A DNA stretch of 45,495 bases from an uncultured Rubrobacteraceae bacterium (GTDB lineage: Bacteria; Actinomycetota; Rubrobacteria; Rubrobacterales; Rubrobacteraceae): assembly GCA_902806065.1 (NCBI GenBank), contig CADCVE010000024.1, positions 1 through 45,495 of the forward strand, in the 5' to 3' direction. A program made the translations under genes and the position numbers. Positions 1 to 7,523 of the stretch are shown here, piece by piece. Within the stretch, counting starts at the first letter, position 1; the number at the start of each line of letters is the position of its first letter. The notes under the pieces are model-generated. The model ran no database searches and was not told where the DNA came from. It was given only the letters and a program-made list of their open reading frames with translations.

Positions 1-281
1 TGGCGGCTCTCTTCGTCGAGCTCTTCAAGACCCGGGTGCGCTACAGCGGGGTTTCGACGGGCTACAACCTCGGCGCGGTCTTCGGCAGCGCCCTGGCCCC
101 CATCATCGCCACCCAACTGCTCGCCTCCACCGGCGGCTCCTGGTCCATCTCCCTCTACGTGGTAGCGCTTGCCGTTATTGGGTTCGTCTCCATATATTTC
201 ATGCGGGAGGATCGACTCGAAGACGTCACCGGGGCGTCGCAGGTAGTAGCGGCGCCCGCGCCGAAGCTAGCCCCCGAGTAG
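1..281 (+). CDS. MFS transporter, metabolite:H+ symporter type, C-terminal part
   Basis: Only the C-terminal end is in the window; the frame is open from base 3. The segment reads like the last two or three membrane helices of the MHS (ProP/ShiA-like) branch of MFS transporters. A loop with FKTRVRYSG-STGYNLGAVFG is the hallmark of this family, followed by a helix and a charged tail. It would move a small organic solute with protons across the plasma membrane; the substrate cannot be read from this fragment. Its stop overlaps the stop region of the convergent menA gene by 15 bp. Confidence 0.8.
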   Translation, partial: AALFVELFKTRVRYSGVSTGYNLGAVFGSALAPIIATQLLASTGGSWSISLYVVALAVIGFVSIYFMREDRLEDVTGASQVVAAPAPKLAPE

Positions 282-1175
282 GACGCCGATGCAGTACAGG
301 AGCCCGAACGAGGCGTGGAGGCCAGCCGTCCTTTTGACTACCGGGTCCAAGAGCTCGGGTACGCGCGCGGACGCGATGCCACGCCAGAGGCCGGGGAGTA
401 GGGGGGCGCTCGCGACGACGAGCCCGGTGCCCAGAGGGACGAGGCCGAGGAGGATCAGGGCGGCGACCGAGACGTAGGCCTCGAGCAGCAGGGCCCGGTA
501 GACGAAGATGCCGGCCTCTCGTCCTAATGCTATAGGCAGCGTGCGCCGTCCGCCCCTGCGGTCGGACTCCATATCCCGGATGTTGTTAGCGAGCAGGATC
601 GCCGCTACCGGCCCGCCTATCGGGAGGCCCGCGAGAAAGACACGCGCCGAGAGGTCTACCGTCTGCACCGCGTACGCGATAACCACGATCAGGACGCCCA
701 TGAACAGAAAGACGGCGACCTCGCTCGCCGCTGTATACGCGAGGGGCCGCGGCCCTGCCGAGTATACATAGCCGCCCAGCGCCGAGAGCAGTCCGAGGAC
801 CAGGACGGTCCAGCCCCCGACGAAGACCAGGTAGAGCCCCAGGAGGGCTGCCATCACGTAGCACACCAGGGCGCCCAGAAGGACCGCCCGCGCGTGCATC
901 CTGCCCCCGACTATGGAACCCGCGATCCCGACCGAAGCGGCCGTGTCTAGGCCGCGCTTCTCGTCGTAGAACTCGTTGAACATGTTGGTCGCGGCTTGTA
1001 TGAGTAGGCTCGCCAGGAACATGGCTACGAAAGGCCCCCACCCGAACGCCCCGTCGGACAGCGCCAGGGCGGTCCCGAAGAGCACCGGGACGGCCGCCGC
1101 CGTCAGGCTGAAGGGACGGGACAGCCAGAACCATTCGGCCAGGAGCGAGCGCCGCCCGGGGTGCGCCGAGTTCAT
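267..1175 (-). CDS. menA: 1,4-dihydroxy-2-naphthoate polyprenyltransferase (MenA)
   Basis: Membrane enzyme of the UbiA superfamily. In the MenA branch it joins 1,4-dihydroxy-2-naphthoate to a polyprenyl diphosphate, giving demethylmenaquinone. About 302 residues with eight or nine hydrophobic segments. The first Asp-rich motif is NMFNEFYDEKRGLD and the second is NNIRDMESDRRGG, both expected for Mg-prenyl-diphosphate binding. The frame is open much further upstream, but I chose the ATG at 1175. It has GGAG five bases upstream, begins MNSAHPG, and gives the normal family length. The extended N-terminus would be Arg-rich non-membrane sequence. The exact quinone pathway step is inferred from the family; a heme O-type UbiA member is less likely because of the motif spelling. 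Confidence 0.9.
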   Translation of the reverse strand: MNSAHPGRRSLLAEWFWLSRPFSLTAAAVPVLFGTALALSDGAFGWGPFVAMFLASLLIQAATNMFNEFYDEKRGLDTAASVGIAGSIVGGRMHARAVLLGALVCYVMAALLGLYLVFVGGWTVLVLGLLSALGGYVYSAGPRPLAYTAASEVAVFLFMGVLIVVIAYAVQTVDLSARVFLAGLPIGGPVAAILLANNIRDMESDRRGGRRTLPIALGREAGIFVYRALLLEAYVSVAALILLGLVPLGTGLVVASAPLLPGLWRGIASARVPELLDPVVKRTAGLHASFGLLYCIGVLLGG

Positions 1176-1202
1176 ACGGTCTCCATTGCCCCGACATTGT
1201 AG

Positions 1203-1484
1203 AAGCTCGAAGAGACCAACGCTGGCGAAGAACACACAACCCCGGAGCCGTCCCCGCCGAACCCTGAACGCATCGAAACGAATGCTCCGACGTACAGTAC
1301 GGTTGCCCCTGGGCTGAAGAAGGGTGTGCGCGGCAATTACCGCACCCGCAAAGACAAGGAGTTTTGCAGCAAGGCCTGCAAGCAGTGGTGGAGCTACAAC
1401 TACGGCAACAGCAAAATAGCGCGGGCCAAGCGGGAGCGGGAGCAGGCGCGCAGGCGGCGCGAAAGCGAGCACCGTGAGGGGTAG
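1203..1484 (+). pseudogene. Remnant of a Cys-containing basic protein, start codon lost
   Basis: A frame follows directly after a TAG at 1200 and runs to TAG at 1482 with strongly coding-like composition but no usable start codon. It reads as a Pro/Glu-rich stretch, then RKDKEFCSKACKQWWSY, then a highly charged Arg/Glu tail (AKREREQARRRRE). FCS-x2-C resembles half of a small zinc knuckle. It lies antisense to the region upstream of menA. I interpret it as the 3' part of a gene whose 5' end was lost. A start outside ATG/GTG/TTG (for example CTG at 1314) is possible but not supported by a ribosome binding site. Confidence 0.4.
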
Positions 1485-1593
1485 GGCGTTCAGCAACCTT
1501 GCAACTTCGTCCCTGGCCACAATCGGGCGTGGTAGCGTCTGGTGCAAAGCGGAGCTATGATTCCCCCGTAAAAAATCGAGGGATAGGCGGGGT

Positions 1594-2973
1594 ATGACAC
1601 CGCTCATAAGGTTCCTTCTAACAGCAATTCCTCTGCTGGCGTTCTCACTTACGGGTTGTGGCGGGGATGACTCTACCCAGCAGAGCTCTCAGGAAGAAGA
1701 GCCAGCCACGACGACGAGCGCAGAGGCCTGGTCTTGTGTGGGAGATGCAAACGTGCAGGTTCCCGGGGCCGAGTTCCAAGAGGCGGCGTGCTTGGCAGAC
1801 CTCACCACGGAGGGTACGCAACAGACCGGGCACACCAACCCCGAGGACTGGGCAGGGCTAAACGCGAAGGAGACCGACAACCCAAGCGGGGTATCCGGAC
1901 TCCAAATAGACGGTTACTTTCCGGACGATTCCCGCACCAACACCAACAATGATCATAACCACGACTCGCAGTTCGTGGTCCGTTTGCCCGATCAGTGGAA
2001 CGGTAAGCTAGTAATCACCGGAGCCTCTGGCAACCGGCCTCAGTACGGCAACGACTTCATCATGAGCGACTGGCTGCTCGAACGGGGCTACGCCTTCGCT
2101 TCCACCGACAAGGGCAACACGGGCGAGGAGTTCTACGAAAGCGGGGAGAACCCAGGAGATTCTATAGACGAGTGGAACTACCGGGTCGAGGAGCTAACGA
2201 GGGCGACTAAGACCGTGGTAGAGCGGTACTACGCTCAGGCCCCTCAGTTTACCTATATAACGGGCATCTCCAACGGCGGCTACTTGGTCCGCTACGCACT
2301 AGAGAACACGCCGGAGCTCTACGATGGCGGCGTGGATTGGGAGGGCAACCTCTTCCGGGCGCAGGGGCCGAACCTCCTGACGTACCTCCCACCAGCGGTC
2401 AAGAACTACCCCGAGTATGCAGACACTGGCGATGAGGATGCGTTCAGGACCATCACCGACGCAGGTTTTCCGGCGGAGTCGGAGTTCCTGTGGGAGAAGT
2501 ATTTCGATGCTTACGGGCAGCTGACCCTGAAGGGCTACCGGGAGGAGTTCGATCCGGGCTACGAGGAAGCCGAGGAGGCATACGACTACTCCACCCGACC
2601 GCAGGAGGTCAGGGAGGCGGTTGGGCGGGTGCAGAACACCGGCGCAATCGGCAAGCCTATGATCACCTTACATGGAACGCTCGACGCACTCCTGCCTATA
2701 GGAGAGAGCTCTGAGATATACCAGGACCTTGTGGAGGCGGCTGGCCGGTCGACCCTCCACAGCTACTTCGTGATCGAGGACGGCAACCACGTCGACGGTT
2801 TCTACGACGACTACCCCGACAGGCTGCGCCCCATCCTACCCTGCTACCGAGCAGCCTTTGAGGCGCTGGAGGAGACGGTAGAGGGTTACAATCCGCTACC
2901 GTCCGGGGGCTTCTTGCCGGTTCCGGAGGAAGGCGACATCGTTAACCAATGCTCTCTAGAGGAGGCCGCATAG
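1594..2973 (+). CDS. Secreted alpha/beta-hydrolase lipoprotein, tannase/esterase-like
   Basis: 459 residues. Residues 1-22 form a lipoprotein signal ending in the lipobox LTGC (Cys22), so the mature protein should be lipid-anchored outside the membrane. A nucleophile elbow GISNGGY places the catalytic Ser at about 226. HGTLDALLP (Asp about 364) and EDGNHVDGF (His about 399) complete a plausible Ser-Asp-His triad in the right order. The layout resembles large extracellular esterases of the tannase/feruloyl esterase or hydroxybutyrate-oligomer hydrolase kind; the substrate is not determinable. The ATG at 1594 follows GGCGGGGT and gives an ideal signal peptide. It appears to be a single gene; the next frame begins about 100 bp downstream. 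Confidence 0.85.
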   Translation: MTPLIRFLLTAIPLLAFSLTGCGGDDSTQQSSQEEEPATTTSAEAWSCVGDANVQVPGAEFQEAACLADLTTEGTQQTGHTNPEDWAGLNAKETDNPSGVSGLQIDGYFPDDSRTNTNNDHNHDSQFVVRLPDQWNGKLVITGASGNRPQYGNDFIMSDWLLERGYAFASTDKGNTGEEFYESGENPGDSIDEWNYRVEELTRATKTVVERYYAQAPQFTYITGISNGGYLVRYALENTPELYDGGVDWEGNLFRAQGPNLLTYLPPAVKNYPEYADTGDEDAFRTITDAGFPAESEFLWEKYFDAYGQLTLKGYREEFDPGYEEAEEAYDYSTRPQEVREAVGRVQNTGAIGKPMITLHGTLDALLPIGESSEIYQDLVEAAGRSTLHSYFVIEDGNHVDGFYDDYPDRLRPILPCYRAAFEALEETVEGYNPLPSGGFLPVPEEGDIVNQCSLEEAA

Positions 2974-3070
2974 GGGAAGGAACGTACGGCTCCCCTCGGA
3001 AGATGCCGCCTCCTTTTTTCGGCGTAACTTGCTGCCCTTGCCTGAAGCGAGCTAGGAGGAGGTACGCGTA

Positions 3071-3415
3071 CTGACCGATGGGCAGATCGCGAGGGAACTC
3101 GTGGGGAAGGGTTGGGAGATTCGGTACAGGGGCGGAAACACGATGTGCGCTACCCCTAGCGACCTCGACCTCATCGTCGCGGATGCACCGAGGGCCCCTG
3201 GCGATGAGGGCTCTCCGTCGAGGTACTCGATCGCCACGTGGTATTCGACCGAAGACGTGCCCCCGGAGGAGCAACCGGACCTTGTCTTCGACCTTTACGA
3301 TGCCGAGCGGAGCATCGTGGTATGGGTACGCTGGGTTCCGACCCCGAAGCAAGCGGCTGAGCTCCTCGAACGCTACGGTGTGCCAGAGTCGGAGGCACGA
3401 AATCTCCTCGGTTAG
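3071..3415 (+). CDS. Small conserved hypothetical protein, probable CTG start
   Basis: Function unknown. The C-terminal half, with FDLYDAERSIVVWVRWVPTP then QAAELLERYG, aligns well with the 85-residue protein at 43051 (YELYDVDKHLSYWVHEIPTP then EEAARQLKEHG), so both belong to one small family. The first ordinary start is GTG at 3101, but the similarity continues upstream: TDGQIARELVGKGWEI matches the DKGEVDQELEDAGWKT of the relative. That places the start at CTG 3071, eight bases after an AGGAGGAGG ribosome binding site. If CTG is not used, the protein is the 104-residue form from 3101. No membrane segment or catalytic motif is visible. Confidence 0.6.
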   Translation: MTDGQIARELVGKGWEIRYRGGNTMCATPSDLDLIVADAPRAPGDEGSPSRYSIATWYSTEDVPPEEQPDLVFDLYDAERSIVVWVRWVPTPKQAAELLERYGVPESEARNLLG

Positions 3416-3533
3416 AGAAGGGGTATGAGGACCGCTGGGTAGGTCGAGGGTTAGGCGAAGCGAGAGGCGTTGGGGTCAAACGGTTTGGGGTGGCTTTGAA
3501 AGACGACTACGAGGGGGCTCTGGGTTGGCGTCA

Positions 3534-3635
3534 ATGGTACGGGAAGACAACAAGAGGCTGTTGATAGATCGTCGCCTGAGCAGTACATTGGCGCAGCTCG
3601 TTAGGATCGTTGTGGAAGAGGAGGTCGGAAGATGA
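3534..3635 (+). CDS. Short ORF translationally coupled to groES
   Basis: A 33-codon frame (MVREDNKRLLIDRRLSS and on) whose TGA overlaps the groES ATG as ATGA. It is basic then acidic, with a possible helix ending VRIVVEEEVGR. The frame stays open upstream, so the start could be the TTG at 3525 or farther. The overlap suggests translational coupling, but the AGGAGG that would serve groES lies inside this frame, so it may be chance. No recognised family. Confidence 0.3.
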   Translation: MVREDNKRLLIDRRLSSTLAQLVRIVVEEEVGR

Positions 3636-3898
3636 AGTTCAAGCCCCTAGGAGCGCGGGCGATGGTCAAGGAGGTCGAGCGCGAGCAGACCACAGAGTCC
3701 GGGATCGTGCTGCCCGACACTGCTAAGGAGAAACCCCAGAACGCCGAGGTAGTCGCGGTGGGCGCCCACGAGGACGTCAAGGTGAGGGTCGGGGACGTGG
3801 TGGTCCTTCGCAAGTATTCGGGAACCGAGGTCAAGGTCGACGGGGAGGAGCACCGAATCGTGGACGCCGAGGACATCCTCGGGATAGTCGAAGGCTAA
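3632..3898 (+). CDS. groES: GroES-type co-chaperonin, short form
   Basis: The 88-residue protein has the Cpn10 fold signature: N-terminal KPLGARAMVK, a mobile loop TTESGIVLPDTAKEKPQ that would contact GroEL, then VVAVG, GDVVVLRKYSGTEV and EDILGIVEG. Normal GroES is 94-100 residues; the roof-loop region between VVAVGA and VGDVV is shorter here. GroES caps the GroEL ring during protein folding in the cytoplasm. No groEL gene follows; the next feature is a strong hairpin. It may therefore be a solitary second GroES acting with a chaperonin encoded elsewhere. Start chosen at ATG 3632 after GGAAGAGGAGGTCGGAAG. Confidence 0.85.
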   Translation: MKFKPLGARAMVKEVEREQTTESGIVLPDTAKEKPQNAEVVAVGAHEDVKVRVGDVVVLRKYSGTEVKVDGEEHRIVDAEDILGIVEG

Positions 3899-3916
3899 AG
3901 CGACCCAACACGATAA

Positions 3917-3951
3917 CCATAAAGCGGCCCCCTAAAGGAGCCGCTTTATGG
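3917..3951. terminator. Perfect 12-bp hairpin after groES
   Basis: CCATAAAGCGGC and its exact reverse complement are separated by an 11-base loop, 18 bases after the groES stop. No T-run follows, so it may be an intrinsic terminator of the tail-less kind common in actinobacteria or an RNA-stabilising hairpin. Confidence 0.65.
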
Positions 3952-4090
3952 TCAGGAGAAGAAAGGCAAGCGAAGGGAATCGCGTGGGTGCCAAAACTTC
4001 CAAGGAAGCAGGTACATATGATCCGCGCGACGTAGATTATAGGAGGAGCGGATTCTCGAGGCGGGTATACGCCTCGGAAAAGGAGGCACG

Positions 4091-4675
4091 ATGAGGGACG
4101 AATGGGTAGGCACCTCGGAGACCGACCCCATACTCGTGGACTTCCTGCTAGACGAAGAGGTGGGGACACCGGGGCGACTCGGCATGACCTTCGCCCCCGG
4201 CATGTGGGCGGGAAGCGTGGGGGGACGGTGGGAGAGGGATCTGGCGGCCGACATGCGAGCGCTCGAGGAGGAGCATGAGACCAACGTCCTCGTCTCCCTG
4301 ATGGAGGACCATGAGTATCGCGGCTATCAAATCCCCGAGCTCCTAGAGAGGGATAAGTTCGGGGATGTAGAGATACTCCGCTTCGCCATAGAGGACATGG
4401 GCGTGCCCCAAGAGGCCGAGTCAGAGAGGTTTGAGGCCTTCGTAAAAGACGTAGTACGGCACCTAGAACAAGGCCAGAACGTCGTGGTGCACTGCCGAGG
4501 CGGGCTCGGTCGTACCGGCACGCTAGCCGCCTGCGTCCTCGTCGCGCTCGGTCGCCACGCCGCCGACGAGGCCATAGCCGCGGTGCGCGAGGCGAGGAAG
4601 GGCACCGTGCAGACGAGAGAACAAGAGGACTTCGTACGCCTCTTCGAAGGGATGGTCAGGACTCGCGGAAACTAG
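4091..4675 (+). CDS. Protein-tyrosine / dual-specificity phosphatase
   Basis: 194 residues. The signature VVHCRGGLGRTGT is the Cys-x5-Arg phosphate-binding loop of the cysteine-based phosphatases; the catalytic Cys is near residue 137. An upstream general acid is plausibly in the FAIEDMGVP segment, which matches the WPD-loop position of CDKN3-like and plant/bacterial dual-specificity enzymes. It would remove phosphate from Tyr/Ser/Thr or a small phosphorylated ligand in the cytoplasm. It starts at ATG 4091 after AAAAGGAGGCACG. The next gene begins nine bases after its stop, so the two form an operon. Confidence 0.85.
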   Translation: MRDEWVGTSETDPILVDFLLDEEVGTPGRLGMTFAPGMWAGSVGGRWERDLAADMRALEEEHETNVLVSLMEDHEYRGYQIPELLERDKFGDVEILRFAIEDMGVPQEAESERFEAFVKDVVRHLEQGQNVVVHCRGGLGRTGTLAACVLVALGRHAADEAIAAVREARKGTVQTREQEDFVRLFEGMVRTRGN

Positions 4676-4684
4676 GGGGACGCT

Positions 4685-4903
4685 GTGGCGGCAGGAGACA
4701 AGTCCGGCGGACCGACAGAGGTGCCCGCCGACGTGCTCGAAGGGCTGGAGGCGGTGAGGCGGTCGGGAGCGCACATGGTCGAACGCGCGCACGTTCTGGT
4801 CCTAGCCAAGCGTATGGGTTACCGGCGGACCGTCCTTTGGGTCGAAGAGCACCCGGACGAATACGCGCGTGGGATCTCTCACGGTTTCGAGGCCAGTGAG
4901 TAA
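4685..4903 (+). CDS. DUF5049-like small protein
   Basis: A 72-residue protein starting at GTG 4685. The core VPADVLEGLEAVRRSG, then MVERAHVLVLAKRMG and VLWVEEHPDEYARGI match the pattern I recall for DUF5049. That is a small helical domain common in phage and Firmicute genomes, with the layout I..IR.sG..NMfd...V...A...gf.elv.yie...k.Y...I. No function is established. It follows the phosphatase nine bases after its stop and is probably co-transcribed and co-translated. The family call is from pattern memory and should be checked with a profile search. Confidence 0.55.
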   Translation: MAAGDKSGGPTEVPADVLEGLEAVRRSGAHMVERAHVLVLAKRMGYRRTVLWVEEHPDEYARGISHGFEASE

Positions 4904-5042
4904 CCCACCCTAAACCGGGGACGAAAGGTCTCACCTACCGCCCTTCGGTAGTGCCGCTTGATTCTTTCCGCCGCAACCCCTTCCCTTAGCGCAACGGAAA
5001 GAACAGCAACCCGCACCCCTCTCCTCAGTGTACAGTGTTCGT

Positions 5043-5159
5043 ATGATTAACGACCGACTCTTAGACTCGGTGGCTCAATATATGAGGATATTCTACACAT
5101 ATCAGCTTGTCACGCTCATAGTACTCAAGCGGGAAGGTGACTGGGAAGGCGCGGCATGA
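5043..5159 (+). CDS. Short ORF overlapping the start of the MFS gene
   Basis: A 38-codon frame, MINDRLLDSVAQYMRIFYT and on, ends with ATGA shared with the start codon at 5156. It is partly hydrophobic (YQLVTLIVLKREG). A TGTACA palindrome lies just upstream of the ATG. It could be a leader peptide that couples translation to the transporter, or the tail of a lost regulator. No clear ribosome binding site, so support is limited to its position and overlap. Confidence 0.3.
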   Translation: MINDRLLDSVAQYMRIFYTYQLVTLIVLKREGDWEGAA

Positions 5160-6382
5160 CGAAAAAGGCCCCTGCCACGGCCACATCTGGCCATCGTCCC
5201 TCCTCGTGCATTAGAGGCCTGCTGCTCGTATTGGCGATCGTGCTCCTGGCGGCAAACCTGCGCCCGGCGCTCACGTCTGTGGCACCCTTGATCGGTCAGA
5301 TCCGAACGGATACCGGAATATCCAATGCAGTTGCGGGCCTGCTCACGGGGCTGCCACTCTTGGCGTTTGCTGTGCTGTCACCGATCGCGCCGCTGCTGGC
5401 CCGCCGGTTTGGTATGGAGCGCGTGTTGCTGACAAGCTTGCTCGTACTTGCAGTGGGTATCCTACTGCGCTCGGCGGGTGTGGTAGCGGCGCTGTTTTTG
5501 GGCACCGCCATCCTGGGAGCGGCGATCGCGGTTGGCAACGTGCTCTTGCCCAGCCTGGTGAAACGCGAGTTTCCCGAACGTACCGGTCTTATGACGAGCA
5601 CGTACACCACCGCATTGGCCGTCAGCGCCGCGATTGCGGCTGGTGCAAGCTTTCCGATCGCGCACCAACTTGGCAGCATCGGTTGGCGGGGATCTTTGGC
5701 CTTGTGGGCTCTTCTAGCCCTCGTCGCTGCCGTTGCGTGGTTCCCCCAGATCCGGAACGCTGATCCAGCGAACACGTCCACCGAGACTTCCCGCGGGGTT
5801 ACCGGCTTATGGAGTTCGGTACTAGCCTGGCAGGTGACGCTGTTCATGGGGTTGCAGGCGCTGAGATATTACGCGGTACTGACGTGGCTTCCTGAGATCC
5901 TGCAGTAGGAAGTTGGGGTGAGTGCGGCTCAAGCAGGGTGGATGCTCGCGCTTGCGCAGGTGGTAGTCATTCCCGCGATGTTTCTCGCCCCCGTGCTCGC
6001 CGACAGAAGTCCTTCTCAGTACAGCGTCGTCGTGGTGGCTGTAACCCTGACTGGTGCCGGTACTTTGGGCCTGCTGGTTGCCGCTAGTACCGCTACCGTC
6101 CTTTGGATCGTACTATTGGGGCTCGGCCAGGGGGCCTGCTTCAGCCTGGCGCTCACGTTCTTTGCACTGCGTGCACCGGACTCTGAGCATGCCGCCGCGC
6201 TTTCGGGTATGGCCCAGTCCGTCGGATACTTATTAGCTGCGGGTGGGCCGTTTCTCTTCGGCCTGCTCCGCGACGCAACACACACGTGGACCGTACCGCT
6301 AACGCTGCTGGTAGCGGTCACAGTGTGCCTCCTGATCACAGGCCTTGGCGCCGCCCGCGACGCCCACGTCGGGAGGGTATGA
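5156..6382 (+). pseudogene. CynX/NimT-type MFS transporter interrupted by an in-frame TAG
   Basis: Two frames, 5156-5908 and 5918-6382, are in the same phase and separated only by TAG at 5906. Read through, they give about 408 residues with twelve hydrophobic segments. The N-terminal LAANLRPALTSVAPLIGQIR is typical of the CynX/NimT cyanate/nitroimidazole transporter group. The sequence around the stop reads TWLPEILQ-stop-EVGVSAAQAGWML, which is a seamless family sequence, so a single base change (for example CAG or GAG to TAG) explains it. Its substrate is unknown. It is preceded by a 38-codon overlapping frame and followed by decayed DNA. Alternatives are a sequencing error or a split protein, though the second part has only a GTG at 5918 and no ribosome binding site. 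Confidence 0.8.
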
Positions 6383-6481
6383 CGTGGTGCACCGGGGGCA
6401 GGTGGAGGAGGTCACGGAGTTATTCTCCGAGGAGCCGGAGAGCCTGTAGGGACAACCGCCTTGATCTCACAAACGCCGAAT

Positions 6482-6747
6482 TTACTCCCGGTACCCCTGG
6501 TAGAACGACTCGGCCAGCTCGACCTCCGATTCTTGGCCCAGCGTGACGGAGAAGCGAACCTTCGGGGCGTTGTCAGTTCGTACCGTGCAGGGGCATAGGA
6601 GGGCTTCCCGCAGCTGCTTATACTGGCCCAGTGACCTGGTCCAAAAGTCGAGGTAGCTCCCCCGGGGCCTAGGTGGGAGTACGTACCACTACTACGCGCC
6701 CGAGACGAGGGAACTGAACTCTGCTCCTCGTCCTTGACTGTCGCCAT
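6482..6747 (-). pseudogene. Frameshifted small gene, possibly a PadR-like or phasin-like remnant
   Basis: An ATG at 6747 follows AAGGTGAG and reads MATVKDEEQ before losing coding character. A second frame, open from 6688 to TAA at 6482, reads GSYLDFWTRSLGQYKQLREA, later VRFSVTLGQESEVELAESF. The first part resembles the C-terminal helix of the PadR protein at 42408 (YLNFWAKSLEQYQRNMDAFF). I infer one gene with a frameshift near 6700. The family is uncertain. Confidence 0.35.
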
Positions 6748-6813
6748 TTGCTCACCTTCAGGCTGCCACTCTGGCCCTCGTCGTATCGAAGGAGTTTCCC
6801 TCACCTACATGAG

Positions 6814-7230
6814 CTAGCGCAAGACAGATAACAGGGCCCATATCCCCAATGCGGCGCCACAAACCGGAACTATTACGCCAATCAGGATTCTTAGTGCGGC
6901 GGGCAATCTCACCCAGACGCCTTTGAACCGCTGCGCCGGTCCTTTGAGTATCATTTCGGCTCGATCCAAGAAACGGGCGACGATCAGGAATTCTCCTGCG
7001 AGTATCATAAGCCCCACGAAGAAGGTGCCCCAGCCGGGACCGGGCAAGGGCGCCAACAAGAGGCTGGTGATTGCGATCACTAGTCCGCCGACTATGTAGA
7101 GAGCCTTCCAAAAATCGAAGCCACTCCGACCACGTCGCTTGCGGCGACGGTAACGGTCTCGGAAGCGAAAGCCTGACTTGCTCGCCTTGAACCGCCGCCA
7201 GTCTTCTCGCAACCTTTCGAACATACCCAT
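6814..7230 (-). CDS. PGPGW-family transmembrane protein
   Basis: 138 residues. The PLPGPGWGTFFVGLMIL segment is the defining PGPGW motif of a small actinobacterial membrane family of unknown function. A basic N-terminus (RDRYRRRKRRGR, residues about 24-35) precedes a helix at about 44-62, a second at about 68-85 and a C-terminal hydrophobic segment at about 112-137. It sits in the plasma membrane. Start ATG at 7230 (MGMFERLREDWRRF); a second ATG lies two codons later. Neighbours are a decayed gene and a divergent aldo/keto reductase, so context gives no role. The 293 bases between it and that reductase hold no visible gene. Confidence 0.8.
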   Translation of the reverse strand: MGMFERLREDWRRFKASKSGFRFRDRYRRRKRRGRSGFDFWKALYIVGGLVIAITSLLLAPLPGPGWGTFFVGLMILAGEFLIVARFLDRAEMILKGPAQRFKGVWVRLPAALRILIGVIVPVCGAALGIWALLSVLR

Positions 7231-7523
7231 CTATTTTCCCCAAATCCGGCACATTTCACAAGGCAAGGCTCTACAGAATCGCAAAGGTGTAGGGTGGATC
7301 AATGACTCGTCTGCTCGACACACCTCTCCCCCACCTTGCCAAGTGTCAGGCAACTACAAAACCTGATCTATGCTTCATCGCTGCAAATCGTTACCGATTG
7401 GCGTTGTCTGAAGACCAGCCCTACTGCAACAGCATCCCGATCAATGCTGATGAAAGGTTCGCACTATTGTGAGCGGTACGCTCGACGTCCCCGGTAGCGA
7501 GCACGACAGGTTATCATGCGAGG

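Noticed and set aside
1176-1607. N-terminal extension of MenA
   Set aside because: Lacks membrane-enzyme character, overlaps the Cys-knuckle remnant, and the ATG at 1175 has a good ribosome binding site.
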